Assembly (NCBI RefSeq): GCF_018138715.1 | Contig: NZ_JAGSHX010000002.1 | Span: 62,001-126,000 of the forward strand | Origin: Streptomyces asiaticus | GTDB lineage: Bacteria; Actinomycetota; Actinomycetes; Streptomycetales; Streptomycetaceae | Length of the DNA: 64,000 nt | Direction: 5' to 3' | In this document: piece by piece, positions 28,449 to 37,005 of the stretch | Numbering within the stretch: position 1 is the stretch's first letter | Layout: every line of letters begins with the position of its first letter | The notes under the pieces: model-generated | The model's input: only the letters and a program-made list of their open reading frames with translations | Told to the model about the DNA's origin: nothing | Database searches by the model: none | Program-made: the position numbers and the translations under genes

Positions 28449-28931
28449 ATGCGCAGTACCGGATCGGCACCGGGAGAGGACGACCGTCCGCTGCTTCTGC
28501 AACTCGAGCAGCGGCTCAACAAGTTGATCGAGACGCTCTATCCCGACGAACGTACCCGTCCCGGCTACGCGCGGCTCGCCAAGGAGATCCGCGAAACGAC
28601 CGGAGGCAGCATCTCCGCCACCTATCTCTGGGAACTGGCCACCGGAAGGAAACGCAATCTCACGCTGGAACAGCTGGACATTCTGGCGCAGTTCTTCGGA
28701 GTGCCTCCCGAGTATTTCCTCAACGACAAGGTGTCGGAACGGGTCAATGCCCAACTCATGCTGGCCACCGCACTGCGCGACACCAAGATCCGCAGTCTGG
28801 CGCTGCGCGCCGAAGGACTCTCACCTGCCAGTCTGGACGCGCTACTCACTATGGTCGATGAGGCCCGCAAATTGCAAAACCTCTCGGTGATGAACGACCC
28901 GAATCCCCCCAGGTCCGGATCTAATGATTGA
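28449..28931 (+). CDS. XRE-family transcriptional regulator
   Basis: The 160-residue protein from ATG 28449 (GGAAGG upstream) has an atypical Cro/CI-like helix-turn-helix: YARLAKEIRETTGGSISATYLWELATGRKR, followed by LEQLDILAQFFGVPPEYFL. The tail (LALRAEGLSPASLDALLTMV) resembles that of the truncated XRE at 20639-20957. It is the first gene of the intact cassette and likely represses it. The adjacent ImmA-like protease is its expected cleaving partner. Confidence 0.85.
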   Translation: MRSTGSAPGEDDRPLLLQLEQRLNKLIETLYPDERTRPGYARLAKEIRETTGGSISATYLWELATGRKRNLTLEQLDILAQFFGVPPEYFLNDKVSERVNAQLMLATALRDTKIRSLALRAEGLSPASLDALLTMVDEARKLQNLSVMNDPNPPRSGSND

Positions 28932-29049
28932 GGCAGCGTTCCCCTCGGAATATCCGGGGGGGCTGGGTCCGTTGTTACGCCACTGGCGTTCCGGATCGTA
29001 CGCGTCCCGACAGCGACCGGTCTTCCTGCAGCAGGCTATTGGGAGACAT

Positions 29050-29571
29050 ATGCCAAGCAAGTACGCTCAATTACAACAGCGTTGCCAGTCGGCCCTGGAC
29101 CAACTCAGTGTGCCACACCCCTTCACTATCGATGCTTTGTGCCAGGAACTGTCCGCCCAGCGGAGACGTCCGTTGCATCTGCATCCGCTGCCGCAACAGG
29201 CCGCCTGGAACGGCATCTGCGGCATGTGGCTCGCCACCGAGACCGATGACCACATCTTTTTCGAGCAGCGCACCAGCCGAGTGCACCAAGAGCACATCCT
29301 GCTGCATGAGGTCGGGCACATGCTGTTTGACCACTGCGGCACGGACCTGAGCCGCGGCGAGGCTTCTCAGGCCCTTCTCCCCGACCTGAGCTCGCAGTTG
29401 GCGCAACGGCTGCTCGGCCGCACCAGTTACACCAACCGCCAGGAACAGGAGGCGGAGATGCTTGCCAGCCTGCTGCGCATCCGCGCTTCACAGCCCGCCG
29501 CCAGAACTCCGCACAGCGTGCTGGGCCGACTGGAAGCTGCGTTGGGGACGCGTGCCGCAGATGAATGCTGA
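29050..29571 (+). CDS. ImmA/IrrE-family metallopeptidase (second copy)
   Basis: From ATG 29050 (GGGAG upstream) the protein is 173 residues, exactly the length of the copy at 20100. HEVGH follows TSRVHQEHILL near 84-88 and EQEAEMLASL supplies the third zinc ligand region. An in-frame start at 28924 would add 42 residues with no ribosome binding site. A TTA codon is in YAQLQQ. It overlaps the membrane-protein gene by 11 bp. Expected role: regulated cleavage of the XRE protein encoded upstream. Confidence 0.88.
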   Translation: MPSKYAQLQQRCQSALDQLSVPHPFTIDALCQELSAQRRRPLHLHPLPQQAAWNGICGMWLATETDDHIFFEQRTSRVHQEHILLHEVGHMLFDHCGTDLSRGEASQALLPDLSSQLAQRLLGRTSYTNRQEQEAEMLASLLRIRASQPAARTPHSVLGRLEAALGTRAADEC

Positions 29572-30733
29572 ACCCTCCAGCTTACTGTACTGGTTCAACT
29601 ACATCTGCGTGGGCTGCCTATGGCTGGCTCTGGCACTACGTGCCTCCATCGCACTACGCGCCCCTGAGCAGCGCGGACTGTGGTTGGCCGTGGCTACGGC
29701 TGCGGTGGCCATGATGCTCACGCTCCCCGCCGCGACCCAGCTCGCTCTCCAGGCCACTGGAGGGGTCCATGCCATTGCCCTGCCACGGAACCTGATCGGA
29801 GTGCTCGCGTCGGGTGCATTGCTGTACTTCGTCTCGGCGGTCGTCGGCGGCCGCTTACGTCTGAGCGTGTGCTATATGACGGGCCTGGCTATGGCGTTCC
29901 TGCTGGTCCTGGATTTCTTGGCTCCACCACACCAGGAACACGCCGTAACGGGCCACGGTGCGCCGACTCCCTCCACTGCCTATTGGCTCGTCTTGGTTCT
30001 GATCCATCTCACTGCGGACATCTCATGCGTTTCCCTGTGCCACCCGTACAGCAGACGCACGGCCGACCCCGTCCTCAAGGCAAGCTTACGGATGTTCGGA
30101 ATCGGCAGCGCACTCACCTTCTTATTCTGGTCCTGCCAGCTCATCAGCCTGCTATTCCACACCGATCGGCTGCTGCCGTACCTCCCGTACGTCATGGACT
30201 TGCACGGTCTGCTACGCGCGATCGCCCTCCTGCTGCCCTCGCTCTGGGCAATGCGGGGCGCCGCAACGGAGATCTGCACCATCTGGCACCTGTGGCCGCT
30301 GTGGCACGACCTGATACAGGTGGTGCCGCACGTCGCTTTCCTCAAACCCCGCCATCGACTGCTCGAGATCGTGTGGCCACAGGCATCCTGGCGACTGCTG
30401 GCCTACCGCAAAATCATCGAGACCCGGGATGCCATCCTCGTCCTCAACGACTATGTGGCCACCGGTACGTGGGCTCGCGCGCGCCGCCATGTGGCCGCTG
30501 TGGGTGTCGCTCACACCAAAGTCGATGCGACGGTGCTCGCGTGTGTAATGACAGGGGCACGCAGCGCCAAGCTCGCCGGCCTGCCTCAGCAGCAGTCCGT
30601 CGGCAGTCTCGTCAACTTCGACAAAGGTGACCTCGATAGCGAGAAAGCATTCCTCCTGGACATGGCGCGAGCTTACGCTTCGACCCCAGCCCGGAACTTC
30701 GCGATCCATCTGAACACATCCGACAGGAAGTGA
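29561..30733 (+). CDS. polytopic membrane protein (MAB_1171c/DUF6545-like)
   Basis: The 390-residue protein has an N-terminal half of about seven hydrophobic helices (YWFNYICVGCLWLALALRAS first; LIGVLASGALLYFVSAVVGG third) and a ~170-residue cytoplasmic tail beginning TIWHLWPLWHDLIQVVPHVA. It is annotated in relatives as a putative transporter, but the layout equally suits a sensory receptor. It has at least four TTA codons (SSLLYW, GGRLRL, KASLRM, LTFLFW), suggesting bldA dependence. It is coupled to the protease upstream. The next gene, an SDR, starts 6 bp downstream but is cut by an IS. Confidence 0.8.
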   Translation: MNAEPSSLLYWFNYICVGCLWLALALRASIALRAPEQRGLWLAVATAAVAMMLTLPAATQLALQATGGVHAIALPRNLIGVLASGALLYFVSAVVGGRLRLSVCYMTGLAMAFLLVLDFLAPPHQEHAVTGHGAPTPSTAYWLVLVLIHLTADISCVSLCHPYSRRTADPVLKASLRMFGIGSALTFLFWSCQLISLLFHTDRLLPYLPYVMDLHGLLRAIALLLPSLWAMRGAATEICTIWHLWPLWHDLIQVVPHVAFLKPRHRLLEIVWPQASWRLLAYRKIIETRDAILVLNDYVATGTWARARRHVAAVGVAHTKVDATVLACVMTGARSAKLAGLPQQQSVGSLVNFDKGDLDSEKAFLLDMARAYASTPARNFAIHLNTSDRK

Positions 30734-30739
30734 ATATTC

Positions 30740-30778
30740 ATGACCACTATCTTGATCACTGGAGCGACTGCGGGAGTC
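30740..30778 (+). pseudogene. SDR gene start, interrupted after 13 codons
   Basis: ATG 30740, preceded by GGAAG at 30726-30730, encodes MTTILITGATAGV, a clear Rossmann start of a short-chain dehydrogenase. The IS3 OrfA start codon follows immediately. The rest of the SDR is not found beyond the IS. It shows that the second cassette, like the first, once ended with a metabolic enzyme gene. Confidence 0.6.
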
Positions 30779-31520
30779 ATGGCGGGCAAGAGGCGGAAGT
30801 TTGACGCGGAGTTCCGTGAGGGGGCCGTGCGGATTCGTCGCCGAGACCGGCAAGCCGATCGCGCAGGTCGCGAAGGACCTGGGGATCAACGACAGGACGC
30901 TGGCCAGATGGGTGTCCCGCGCCCACAGGGCCAGCGGGGCCGGGGCGGCCAGCGAGAGCGGGGAGCTCGCGCGGTTGCGACGGGAGAACGCCAGCTGAAG
31001 AAGGACAACAAGGAGCTGGCCATGGAGCGTGACGTGCTCAAACGTTGCATGGTCCACTGGGTGAAGTAGCTGGGGCGGACCCGGCGGCTCTCGTCGGGGT
31101 GATCAGCGACCAGAAGACCGTGCACCGTGTTCCGTACCGCACCTCCTGCCGGGCGCTCGGGGTGTCAGAAGCCTGGTTCTACACGTGGCGGCGCCGTCCG
31201 TTCCAGCCGACGCAACGCGAGATCAGGCGGGTCGGCCTGGCCGAGCGGGTCCGCTGTTTCTTCGACTACTCGGGCCAGACGTACGGCTCGCCGAGGATCA
31301 CGCTGGACTTGTGCGAGGAGGGCTGGCAGGTGTCGCAGAACACCGTCGCCGACATCATGGCCGAGCTCGGCCTGCAGGGCCGCACGCCGCCTCGCCGACG
31401 CCGTTCACTGACCCGTCCGGGCAAGCGGAAAGCGGCTCCTGCCCTGGTGCGGCGCACGTTCGACGCCGTCGCGCCCGACGTGTTGTGGTGGGGCGGCATG
31501 ACGCAGATCGACACCGGAGT
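30779..31520 (+). pseudogene. IS3-family transposase remnant (OrfA/OrfB, several frameshifts)
   Basis: OrfA begins MAGKRRKFDAEFREGAVRI at 30779. An extra base near 30835 shifts the frame, and VAETGKPIAQVAKDLGINDR continues from about 30838. A missing base near 30997 breaks RRENA(Q)LKKDN. OrfB (SCRALGVSEAWFYTWRRRPF; YGSPRITLDLCEEGWQVSQN) runs to DVLWWGGMTQIDTG near 31520, the first catalytic Asp region, and stops being recognisable there. The element is dead. Confidence 0.82.
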
Positions 31521-31651
31521 ATCTCCCCGGATCTCACAAGCGGAGCGCCCCAAGAGGCCGTTGACAATGGGGGGCCACGCCGCGGGCATCGAAATCCCCG
31601 GCGACGAGCACGGCTGCCACTGGGGCTCCGTCCCGGCCCAGCCTCTTTGTG

Positions 31652-31682
31652 GGGCCCTGGCCCCGCCCTGGGGCCAGGGCCC
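31652..31682 (-). terminator. terminator hairpin after the SDR gene
   Basis: A perfect 13-bp stem (31652-31664 with 31670-31682) and 5-base loop lie 36 bp downstream of the minus-strand SDR stop. Confidence 0.65.
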
Positions 31683-31717
31683 GCCAGCCCTGTGGAACGG
31701 GCCTGTCCGGTAGTCCG

Positions 31718-32533
31718 TTACAGGCGCGGGGTGCGCGCCTCGATCCGGTAGTCGAAGGCGGCACCGCTGACGCTGGCTGTGGTCACCCCGCCGTCGACGG
31801 TGAGGACGGCCCCGTTGACGTAGGACGCGGCGGGCGACAGCAGCCAGCCGATCGCCTCGGCGACCTCCTCCGGATCACCCGGCCGCCTGGCGGGAGACAG
31901 TCGGTTCGCCTCCTCGTACGCCGCCTCGGCACCGCCCGCCAGCCCCGCCTCCGCCGCGAACCGCGCCATCCGCCGGTCGGCCATCTCCGTACGCACCCAA
32001 CCCGGGCACACCACGTTCGCCCGCAGCCCCTGCGGCCCGTAGTCGACGGCGAGGGAGCGGCAGAGGTGGAGCAGACCCGCCTTGGACGTCGCATAGGCGG
32101 CGTTGCCGACGCTGTTGCGGAGCGCGGCGACCGAGGCGACCGCGACCACCGCCCCGCGGGCCGCCAGCAGATGCGGCAGCGCGGCACGCAGCAGCAGGAA
32201 CGGGCCGGTGAGGTTGGTTCGTATCAGCTCTTCCCAGTCCTCGACCGCGGTGTCGCCGACCGCGCCGCCCCGCCCGATTCCGGCGTTGAGCACCACACCG
32301 TCGAGTCTCCCGTAGGCCGTCACCGTCGTCTCGACGAGCTCACGCACGGCCTCGGGATCGGTGGCGTCGGAAGGGTGGGCCAGCGCTCCGGTCTTCTCGG
32401 CCACCCGGCGCAGTGGCTCGGGCCGCCGCCCGGAGATCACAACCTGGTGCCCAGCGGTGCGCAGCAGCCGGGCGGTGGCGGCCCCGATTCCTGTTCCCCC
32501 GCCCGTCACCAGGACAACACGTTGTTCCGACAT
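31718..32533 (-). CDS. SDR-family oxidoreductase
   Basis: The 271-residue classical SDR has TGGGTGIG at about 11-18, VLNAG near 89-93, Ser near 142 in VASVAA, and Tyr-x3-Lys in AAYATSK (about 155-159). ATG 32533 follows GGAGG. It stands alone between IS remnants and a GNAT fragment, so no pathway can be named. It is not the missing part of the SDR cut at 30778, since it is complete and on the other strand. Confidence 0.88.
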   Translation of the reverse strand: MSEQRVVLVTGGGTGIGAATARLLRTAGHQVVISGRRPEPLRRVAEKTGALAHPSDATDPEAVRELVETTVTAYGRLDGVVLNAGIGRGGAVGDTAVEDWEELIRTNLTGPFLLLRAALPHLLAARGAVVAVASVAALRNSVGNAAYATSKAGLLHLCRSLAVDYGPQGLRANVVCPGWVRTEMADRRMARFAAEAGLAGGAEAAYEEANRLSPARRPGDPEEVAEAIGWLLSPAASYVNGAVLTVDGGVTTASVSGAAFDYRIEARTPRL

Positions 32534-32602
32534 AGTCGTTCGCCTCCGAAGATCGACTTCCGGTTCCCCGCACTGTGAGCATACGAAGCCACCCACATAC
32601 AA

Positions 32603-32746
32603 CTGGAGGCGGGTGTCGCCAACTTGGCAGCCCTCTACCTGTACCGCTCACACGGCTACCAGCCCATCGAGCCGTACAGGCCTGGACGGAATCCCGCAGT
32701 GAACCGCGCACTCCGCAAAACGCTGCAAGGAACGCCAGCACCGTAA
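32603..32746 (+). pseudogene. GNAT acetyltransferase C-terminal fragment
   Basis: The plus strand reads LEAGVANLAALYLYRSHGYQ, then PIEPYRPGRNPAVNRALRKT to a stop at 32746. The ANxxAxxLYxxxGY pattern is the last acetyl-CoA-binding motif of GNAT enzymes. The first two-thirds of the gene are gone. Confidence 0.6.
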
Positions 32747-32767
32747 GCATCTGCTCCGAGTCACCGA

Positions 32768-33184
32768 ATGGAACTGATGCGGCGCTTGCTCAGGGCACAA
32801 TCCTCTACGCCCCCTGCGGTCGCGTTCCTCTCGGCCATGCGGCCGCGCGAATCCGAGCTCGGCGAGATGATCGCCACAGCCCAGAGCGAAGTCGTCGATC
32901 GTATCGGACCCGCGCTGGACGAGTTCGCCAAGACTGCCCCGGAACTCGCCTCTCTGCTCAAGGTCGTCCTCGAGGAGCTGGCCGACCCCAGGGTTCACGG
33001 CTTCGGGATCTCCGAGGACGGCATCACCATGCTCCACAGCTCAGCGCGCACATTCGCCAACCTCGAGAACAGCGCCAACCTGCTTGCCGGTGCCGCCGAC
33101 ACCCTCAAGAACGTCCAGTCGCCAGGATGCCTTGTATCGCACCAGGTCAGGGCGTGGGCCGCTTCGATGGGAGTGTGCGGCTGA
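32768..33184 (+). CDS. hypothetical protein, probably truncated by IS remnant
   Basis: From ATG 32768 the frame encodes 138 residues. The first ~118 are plausible globular helix (ESELGEMIATAQSEVVDRIG, LASLLKVVLEELADPRVHGF). After TLKNVQ near 33120 the sequence overlaps the IS701-like fragment, so the native C terminus was lost. No family recognised. A similar-looking helical remnant (AADSLDQVIEQTAQFLDRLG) sits at 38177, which may be a piece of the same gene displaced by insertions. Confidence 0.45.
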   Translation: MELMRRLLRAQSSTPPAVAFLSAMRPRESELGEMIATAQSEVVDRIGPALDEFAKTAPELASLLKVVLEELADPRVHGFGISEDGITMLHSSARTFANLENSANLLAGAADTLKNVQSPGCLVSHQVRAWAASMGVCG

Positions 33185-33540
33185 TCGGCCGGGGCCCAGG
33201 TGCCGCGGTGCGGCTTGAGCGCGACCACGTAAGCCAGGCCGGCCTCGCGCAGTGCGAGGTACCAGGTGTCGCTGACTTAAGTAGGCGCAGTCGGCGACCA
33301 CCGCCGGGCAGCCGAAGCCCACCTCCTTGCCCCGGACCGCGAGAGCGGCGGCCAGCTGCGGTTTCGTACGGAAGGCCGGATCGGCCGGGCCGCGGGTGAA
33401 GTGATGGGCGGGGGTATAGGGAGTCGCGTGCAGCGGGTAGTACACGCGGCCGTCGGTCCACACCGTGGGAGGTCGTCGAACCGGGCCGCGCGCTCCTCCA
33501 ACGGACCCGGCGCAGGCGGACACGGACGGCGAGCAGTCAT
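33113..33540 (-). pseudogene. IS701-like DDE transposase fragment
   Basis: Frames on the minus strand read WTDGRVYYPLHATPYTPAHH, then FGCPAVVADCAYLS near 33285, and VALKPHRGTWAPADQPHTPI nearer 33200. These are middle blocks of IS701-type DDE transposases. At least one frameshift separates them and both ends are missing. Confidence 0.65.
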
Positions 33541-33623
33541 CTTCAGCCCCCAGCAAAGCAGTTGACTCCTACCACCGGCCTACGACCAACCCGACCTACC
33601 GTCAACCCACACCACCACCGGAT

Positions 33624-34213
33624 TTAACGAACTACCGGTAGGACGGTGTCTTCCCGTTTCATCGCTTCCTGCCGTCCAGCCCGTGGGCTGGACGGTCTCA
33701 TGGAGGCTCCGCGGGCGTTTTGTGTCTCCCCTCTACCAGGGGCGACAGAGCGGTCGACGGGGGCGGCGTGGTAGGCGATGTTCCGCGCGGCGTTGAGATC
33801 CCGGTCGATCGTCAGGGTGCAGTTGGTGCAGTGGAACGTCCTGTCCGCGAGTGTGAGGCGTGGGTTTTGCCACCCGCAGGCGGAGCAGGTCTTGCTGGAG
33901 GGCCACCAGCGGTCGAGGACCACGAGGGTGGAGCCGTACCAGCAGGTCTTGTAGGCGAGTTGGCGGCGCAGCTCACCGGGCGAGGCGTCGAGGATGGACC
34001 GGTTGAGACCGGCTTTCTGCATCACGCGGCGGCCGGGCGCATCGAGGGTGCCGCGGGCGGTTCGTGTCATGCCGGCGACGTTGAGGTCCTCGATGGCGAC
34101 TTCGGCGAAACGCGTGGCGAGCTGCTTGGTCATCGCGTGCAGCACGGTGCTGCGGCGCACCGCGACCTCGTGGTGCAGCCGAGCCACCCGGCCCCGGGCC
34201 TTGGCCCGGCGCA
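33624..34213 (-). pseudogene. tnpB: TnpB (IS200/IS605 family) C-terminal fragment
   Basis: The frame carries the TnpB C-terminal half: VAIEDLNVAGM (RuvC-II Glu region), a zinc ribbon CSACG...FHCTNC near 33850, and DRDLNAARNIAYHA (RuvC-III Asp). The N-terminal RuvC-I Asp and RNA-binding part are missing, so it cannot cut DNA. TnpB proteins are RNA-guided nucleases using an RNA made from the element's right end. The upstream ~20 codons to 34277 come from fused non-TnpB sequence. Confidence 0.8.
33672..33695 (-). repeat. subterminal palindrome at the tnpB 3' end
   Basis: CCGTCCAGCC (33672-33681) and GGCTGGACGG (33686-33695) form a perfect 10-bp stem with a CGTG loop inside the last codons of tnpB. 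IS200/IS605 right ends carry such hairpins for transposase recognition, and the same region gives rise to the omega RNA in intact elements. Confidence 0.6.
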
Positions 34214-34301
34214 CGGAGCCCTTCTGAGAGGGTGGTTTGTGAGTTTTTGCCTGGTTTTGAGTTGTCAATGAACCCACGCCAGTCCCACGTCGGAACGCTC
34301 T

Positions 34302-36554
34302 TCATGAGCAGGGTGGTGGCGCGGGGCGGGCGGCGAGGTGGTCCTGGAGTTCGCGATGTCGGAACTGCCATGCCGTCCCGGACACGCGCAGGATGCCGAG
34401 TTCGTAGCAGGTGTCAAGGAAACGGCCCAACCGCCACGGCAACTTCCTGCGGGTGTGTAGGAGGAGCGTGAAATACCGCAACGCTGCCGAGCCGCCCGCG
34501 ACAGGGAGACAGAAGATGAAGGCTCCGATCAGCAATCCGACCTGGGCCATGTACAAAGCCTCGAATTCCCACCTATAGGTCCCGTACGCCATGGCCCGCA
34601 CGAGCATCTCTACGAGCCCGAACACGACCGCACCCCCGCCCGCTGTGACGAGCCCGAACACGACCGCTCCCCCGCCCGCTGTGACGGGCCCGAACACGAT
34701 TGCAGCGACGAGGTCCATGTGGATGGGGCGACGCGGGCCGACTCCCGCGCCTGCGTCCTCCTGCTTGATCATGAGACCGCGTGCGAGTCCGGCCCCGAGC
34801 CCGATCGGGAAGCCGAGCAAGAGGCCGCCTTCGAGTACGTTGTCCGCCACTGCCCAAGGGAATGCGTAGACCATTCCGGAGTAGATCAGGAAACCGGTCA
34901 CGAAACCGGCCGTGAAGCCCAGCATGAGAGCATGTCGACCGGCGCGGGTGCGAAGACGGCCCAGGTCTATCCGCCGTGGCCTGGGCCATGCTGGGCGGTA
35001 GAGCACCGGGAGGCAGAAGAGGAACGCCCACACAGCTGGGTAACTTGAGATGTCACCCCCCGCCTGCGGAACTGCCAGGAGGAGCAGCGCCACGATCAGG
35101 ACGCGCTCGGTCAACCGTGGCCAATACTTCCCCGCCACGGGCCACAGTTCATGGAGGACGACGTCGGTGCTGCTCAGGGTGCGCCCTGCGACGCGGCGTG
35201 GTGAGCCGTCTCCGGTGCCGCTGTTGGCGTTGAGGTAGCGGGCGAGGAATGCCAGGTGGCGCCAGATGGTGTTGGCGTCCAGTCGCGGACGGCTGTCGGC
35301 GCCCTGCGGCTGGTAGACGTCGTCCGCCCCACGGTGGCCAGCGGCCACCGCAGCGCCGATGTACTGGTCCAAAAGGTACTCGTAAAGATGCCCGCTGGCG
35401 GCCAGGACGAGGAGATCGGCGGGGTCACGCAGGTATCGCCCGTCTGCGGTGCGCTCCTCGAAGACGGTGGCGGCCAGGGTCAGTCGCCAGGGTGTGTCCA
35501 GCGTCTCGGCCAGCAGGGTGTGTTCCGGCTGGACGGTGCTGGCCGGACCCGTCGCCACCGTGTCCAGGGCGGAGAGGACCGGCTGCCAGCGGGCCCGGCC
35601 CCGCTCCGTACCGGCGACGCGTTGCGACAGGTAGTTGTGAGCGCGGGAGGCGTCGACGCGTGCCACGGCGATGCGTGCCACGATCCGGGGTTCCGTCCCG
35701 GCTTCCACCAGGGCCTGATAGTGGGCGTGCCGACAGGTGACAACGACAGGGCAGTGTTCGCCACCGTGCTCGAACCGTTCGATGCAGCGGAGGAGGGCGG
35801 CGGCGCGTGAGGTGTAGCCGGGGGTCGTGCCCGGGTCCATTTCGTCCAGACCGTCGATGACCGGCAGAACGAGATTGGCGTCCACCAGGCGGGCGGCTTC
35901 GCGGCGGGGAAGACGGTAGACGTCGGTCAGGTGTGCCCGTAACCAGTCACGTATGTCGCTGCCGGGCCAGGATGCCGCGGTCAGTCGTACCGGCACCGGC
36001 GCCTGCGGGGAACGTTCCTTGGCCAGGCCCAGGATCAGGGACAGGGCGAGCACGGTTTTGCCTGTTCCCGCGTCACCGCCGGTCTGCCCGTCCCGGCCGT
36101 CGGACGGTGTACCGGTGATGGCCATCCGCCCAGGCCGCAGGCTCCGGTAGTAGTCGGCGATCCCCTCCAACGTTCCGTCGGCGCGCGAACCGCTCATCCC
36201 GGTGGCCGTCGCCGTGAAAGTGAGGTCGATCCGCCCGTCCGGCGCTGCCTGTCCGCTGCCCAGCAACTGCCGGTACTGCTTGCCCTCCGCCCGCGCCACC
36301 AGTCTGGCGAGTTCCTCCGCGATCACCGAGGCCGTGCGCTGGTCCTGCAGGGCCCGGATCCCCGCCCACGATCCCCATCCCCCAAGGACCACACCCACCA
36401 GGCTGGGCAGGAGGGCCAGCACCCCCGCCTGGTCGAGGTCCCCCTTCGCCCTCGGCAGCGCATCCATCGTCCACCACAGGCCGGCCAAGCACACCGCAAC
36501 GCTGAACACCACTGCCGAGACTGCCCCGGCACGCCCCCGCCGCATCATGAGCAC
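34302..36554 (-). CDS. membrane-anchored NACHT-family NTPase
   Basis: The 750-residue protein has two N-terminal helices (about 11-28 and 43-64), a P-loop GGDAGTGKTVLAL (159-171), Walker B LVLPVIDGLDEMD (228-240), a NACHT helical region (TPWRLTLAATVFEERTADGR), and about six C-terminal helices ending FRHRELQDHLA. This matches actinobacterial NACHT proteins; some bacterial NACHTs defend against phage, but none of that is shown here. About 12 extra residues (PSDGRDGQTGGD) precede the P-loop. GTG 36554 or ATG 36548/36545 may start it. It stands alone among IS fragments. Confidence 0.85.
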   Translation of the reverse strand: MLMMRRGRAGAVSAVVFSVAVCLAGLWWTMDALPRAKGDLDQAGVLALLPSLVGVVLGGWGSWAGIRALQDQRTASVIAEELARLVARAEGKQYRQLLGSGQAAPDGRIDLTFTATATGMSGSRADGTLEGIADYYRSLRPGRMAITGTPSDGRDGQTGGDAGTGKTVLALSLILGLAKERSPQAPVPVRLTAASWPGSDIRDWLRAHLTDVYRLPRREAARLVDANLVLPVIDGLDEMDPGTTPGYTSRAAALLRCIERFEHGGEHCPVVVTCRHAHYQALVEAGTEPRIVARIAVARVDASRAHNYLSQRVAGTERGRARWQPVLSALDTVATGPASTVQPEHTLLAETLDTPWRLTLAATVFEERTADGRYLRDPADLLVLAASGHLYEYLLDQYIGAAVAAGHRGADDVYQPQGADSRPRLDANTIWRHLAFLARYLNANSGTGDGSPRRVAGRTLSSTDVVLHELWPVAGKYWPRLTERVLIVALLLLAVPQAGGDISSYPAVWAFLFCLPVLYRPAWPRPRRIDLGRLRTRAGRHALMLGFTAGFVTGFLIYSGMVYAFPWAVADNVLEGGLLLGFPIGLGAGLARGLMIKQEDAGAGVGPRRPIHMDLVAAIVFGPVTAGGGAVVFGLVTAGGGAVVFGLVEMLVRAMAYGTYRWEFEALYMAQVGLLIGAFIFCLPVAGGSAALRYFTLLLHTRRKLPWRLGRFLDTCYELGILRVSGTAWQFRHRELQDHLAARPAPPPCS
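34608..34695 (-). repeat. 36-bp tandem repeat inside the NACHT gene
   Basis: A 36-bp unit beginning ACGAGCCCGAACACGACCGC occurs about two and a half times with few changes. It adds repeats of 12 residues (VFGLVTAGGGAV) within the C-terminal membrane region, keeping the frame. It probably arose by slippage. Confidence 0.75.
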
Positions 36555-36582
36555 ACATCCTGCCTTAGGGCGTTCCGGGCGG

Positions 36583-37005
36583 CTATGGCCGTGGCTGGGT
36601 GAACAAGCCCTGCTCGGTCTCGACCAGGATTCTTCGCTCGGCGAGCCGTTTGAGTTTCAGGCGGGTGTTGTTGATGTTGTTGGGCGCGATTTCCAGGTCC
36701 ATCGCCTCGCACACCTGCCGCGCCCGCAGCGGGGCGTCGGCCGCGGAGAAGACCGCCATGATCTGCTGGTAGGCCGGATGGTCCGGCAGCTTCGGGGGCG
36801 GCGGCGCGGGCGGCTGCGGATCGGGCAGCTCCAGCAGCGTCTTGCGGGTGATCCGGATCTCCTCGGCGGCCCGGCCGAGTTCGTCCAGCCGTGCGGTCAG
36901 CTGCGCGATCTGCTCCCTCGTCGTCTCGGTCTGCGCGGCGATCTCCCCCTCTCGCTCCTCCAGCCGCGCCAGCACCGCGCCGAGGGTCAGCTCCCCGCCA
37001 CTCAT
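36583..37005 (-). CDS. coiled-coil/winged-helix protein coupled to an IS5-type transposase
   Basis: The 140-residue protein begins with a heptad-rich coiled coil (LARLEEREGEIAAQTETTRE to about residue 55), then a proline linker (PQPPAPPPPK), then a winged-helix-like domain (RARQVCEAMDLEIAPNNINN, TRLKLKRLAERRIL). Its ATG overlaps the transposase stop (ATGA at 37005-37002), so it is translated with the IS. It may be an IS accessory regulator or DNA-targeting partner. Confidence 0.65.
   Translation of the reverse strand: MSGGELTLGAVLARLEEREGEIAAQTETTREQIAQLTARLDELGRAAEEIRITRKTLLELPDPQPPAPPPPKLPDHPAYQQIMAVFSAADAPLRARQVCEAMDLEIAPNNINNTRLKLKRLAERRILVETEQGLFTQPRP

Noticed and set aside
30740..32533. 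SDR at 31718-32533 as the missing part of the SDR cut at 30778
   Set aside because: It is complete with its own Rossmann start and lies on the opposite strand.
34608..34695. Short direct repeats resembling a CRISPR array
   Set aside because: The units are contiguous, have no spacers and lie in frame within the NACHT gene. No CRISPR array or cas gene was found in the window.
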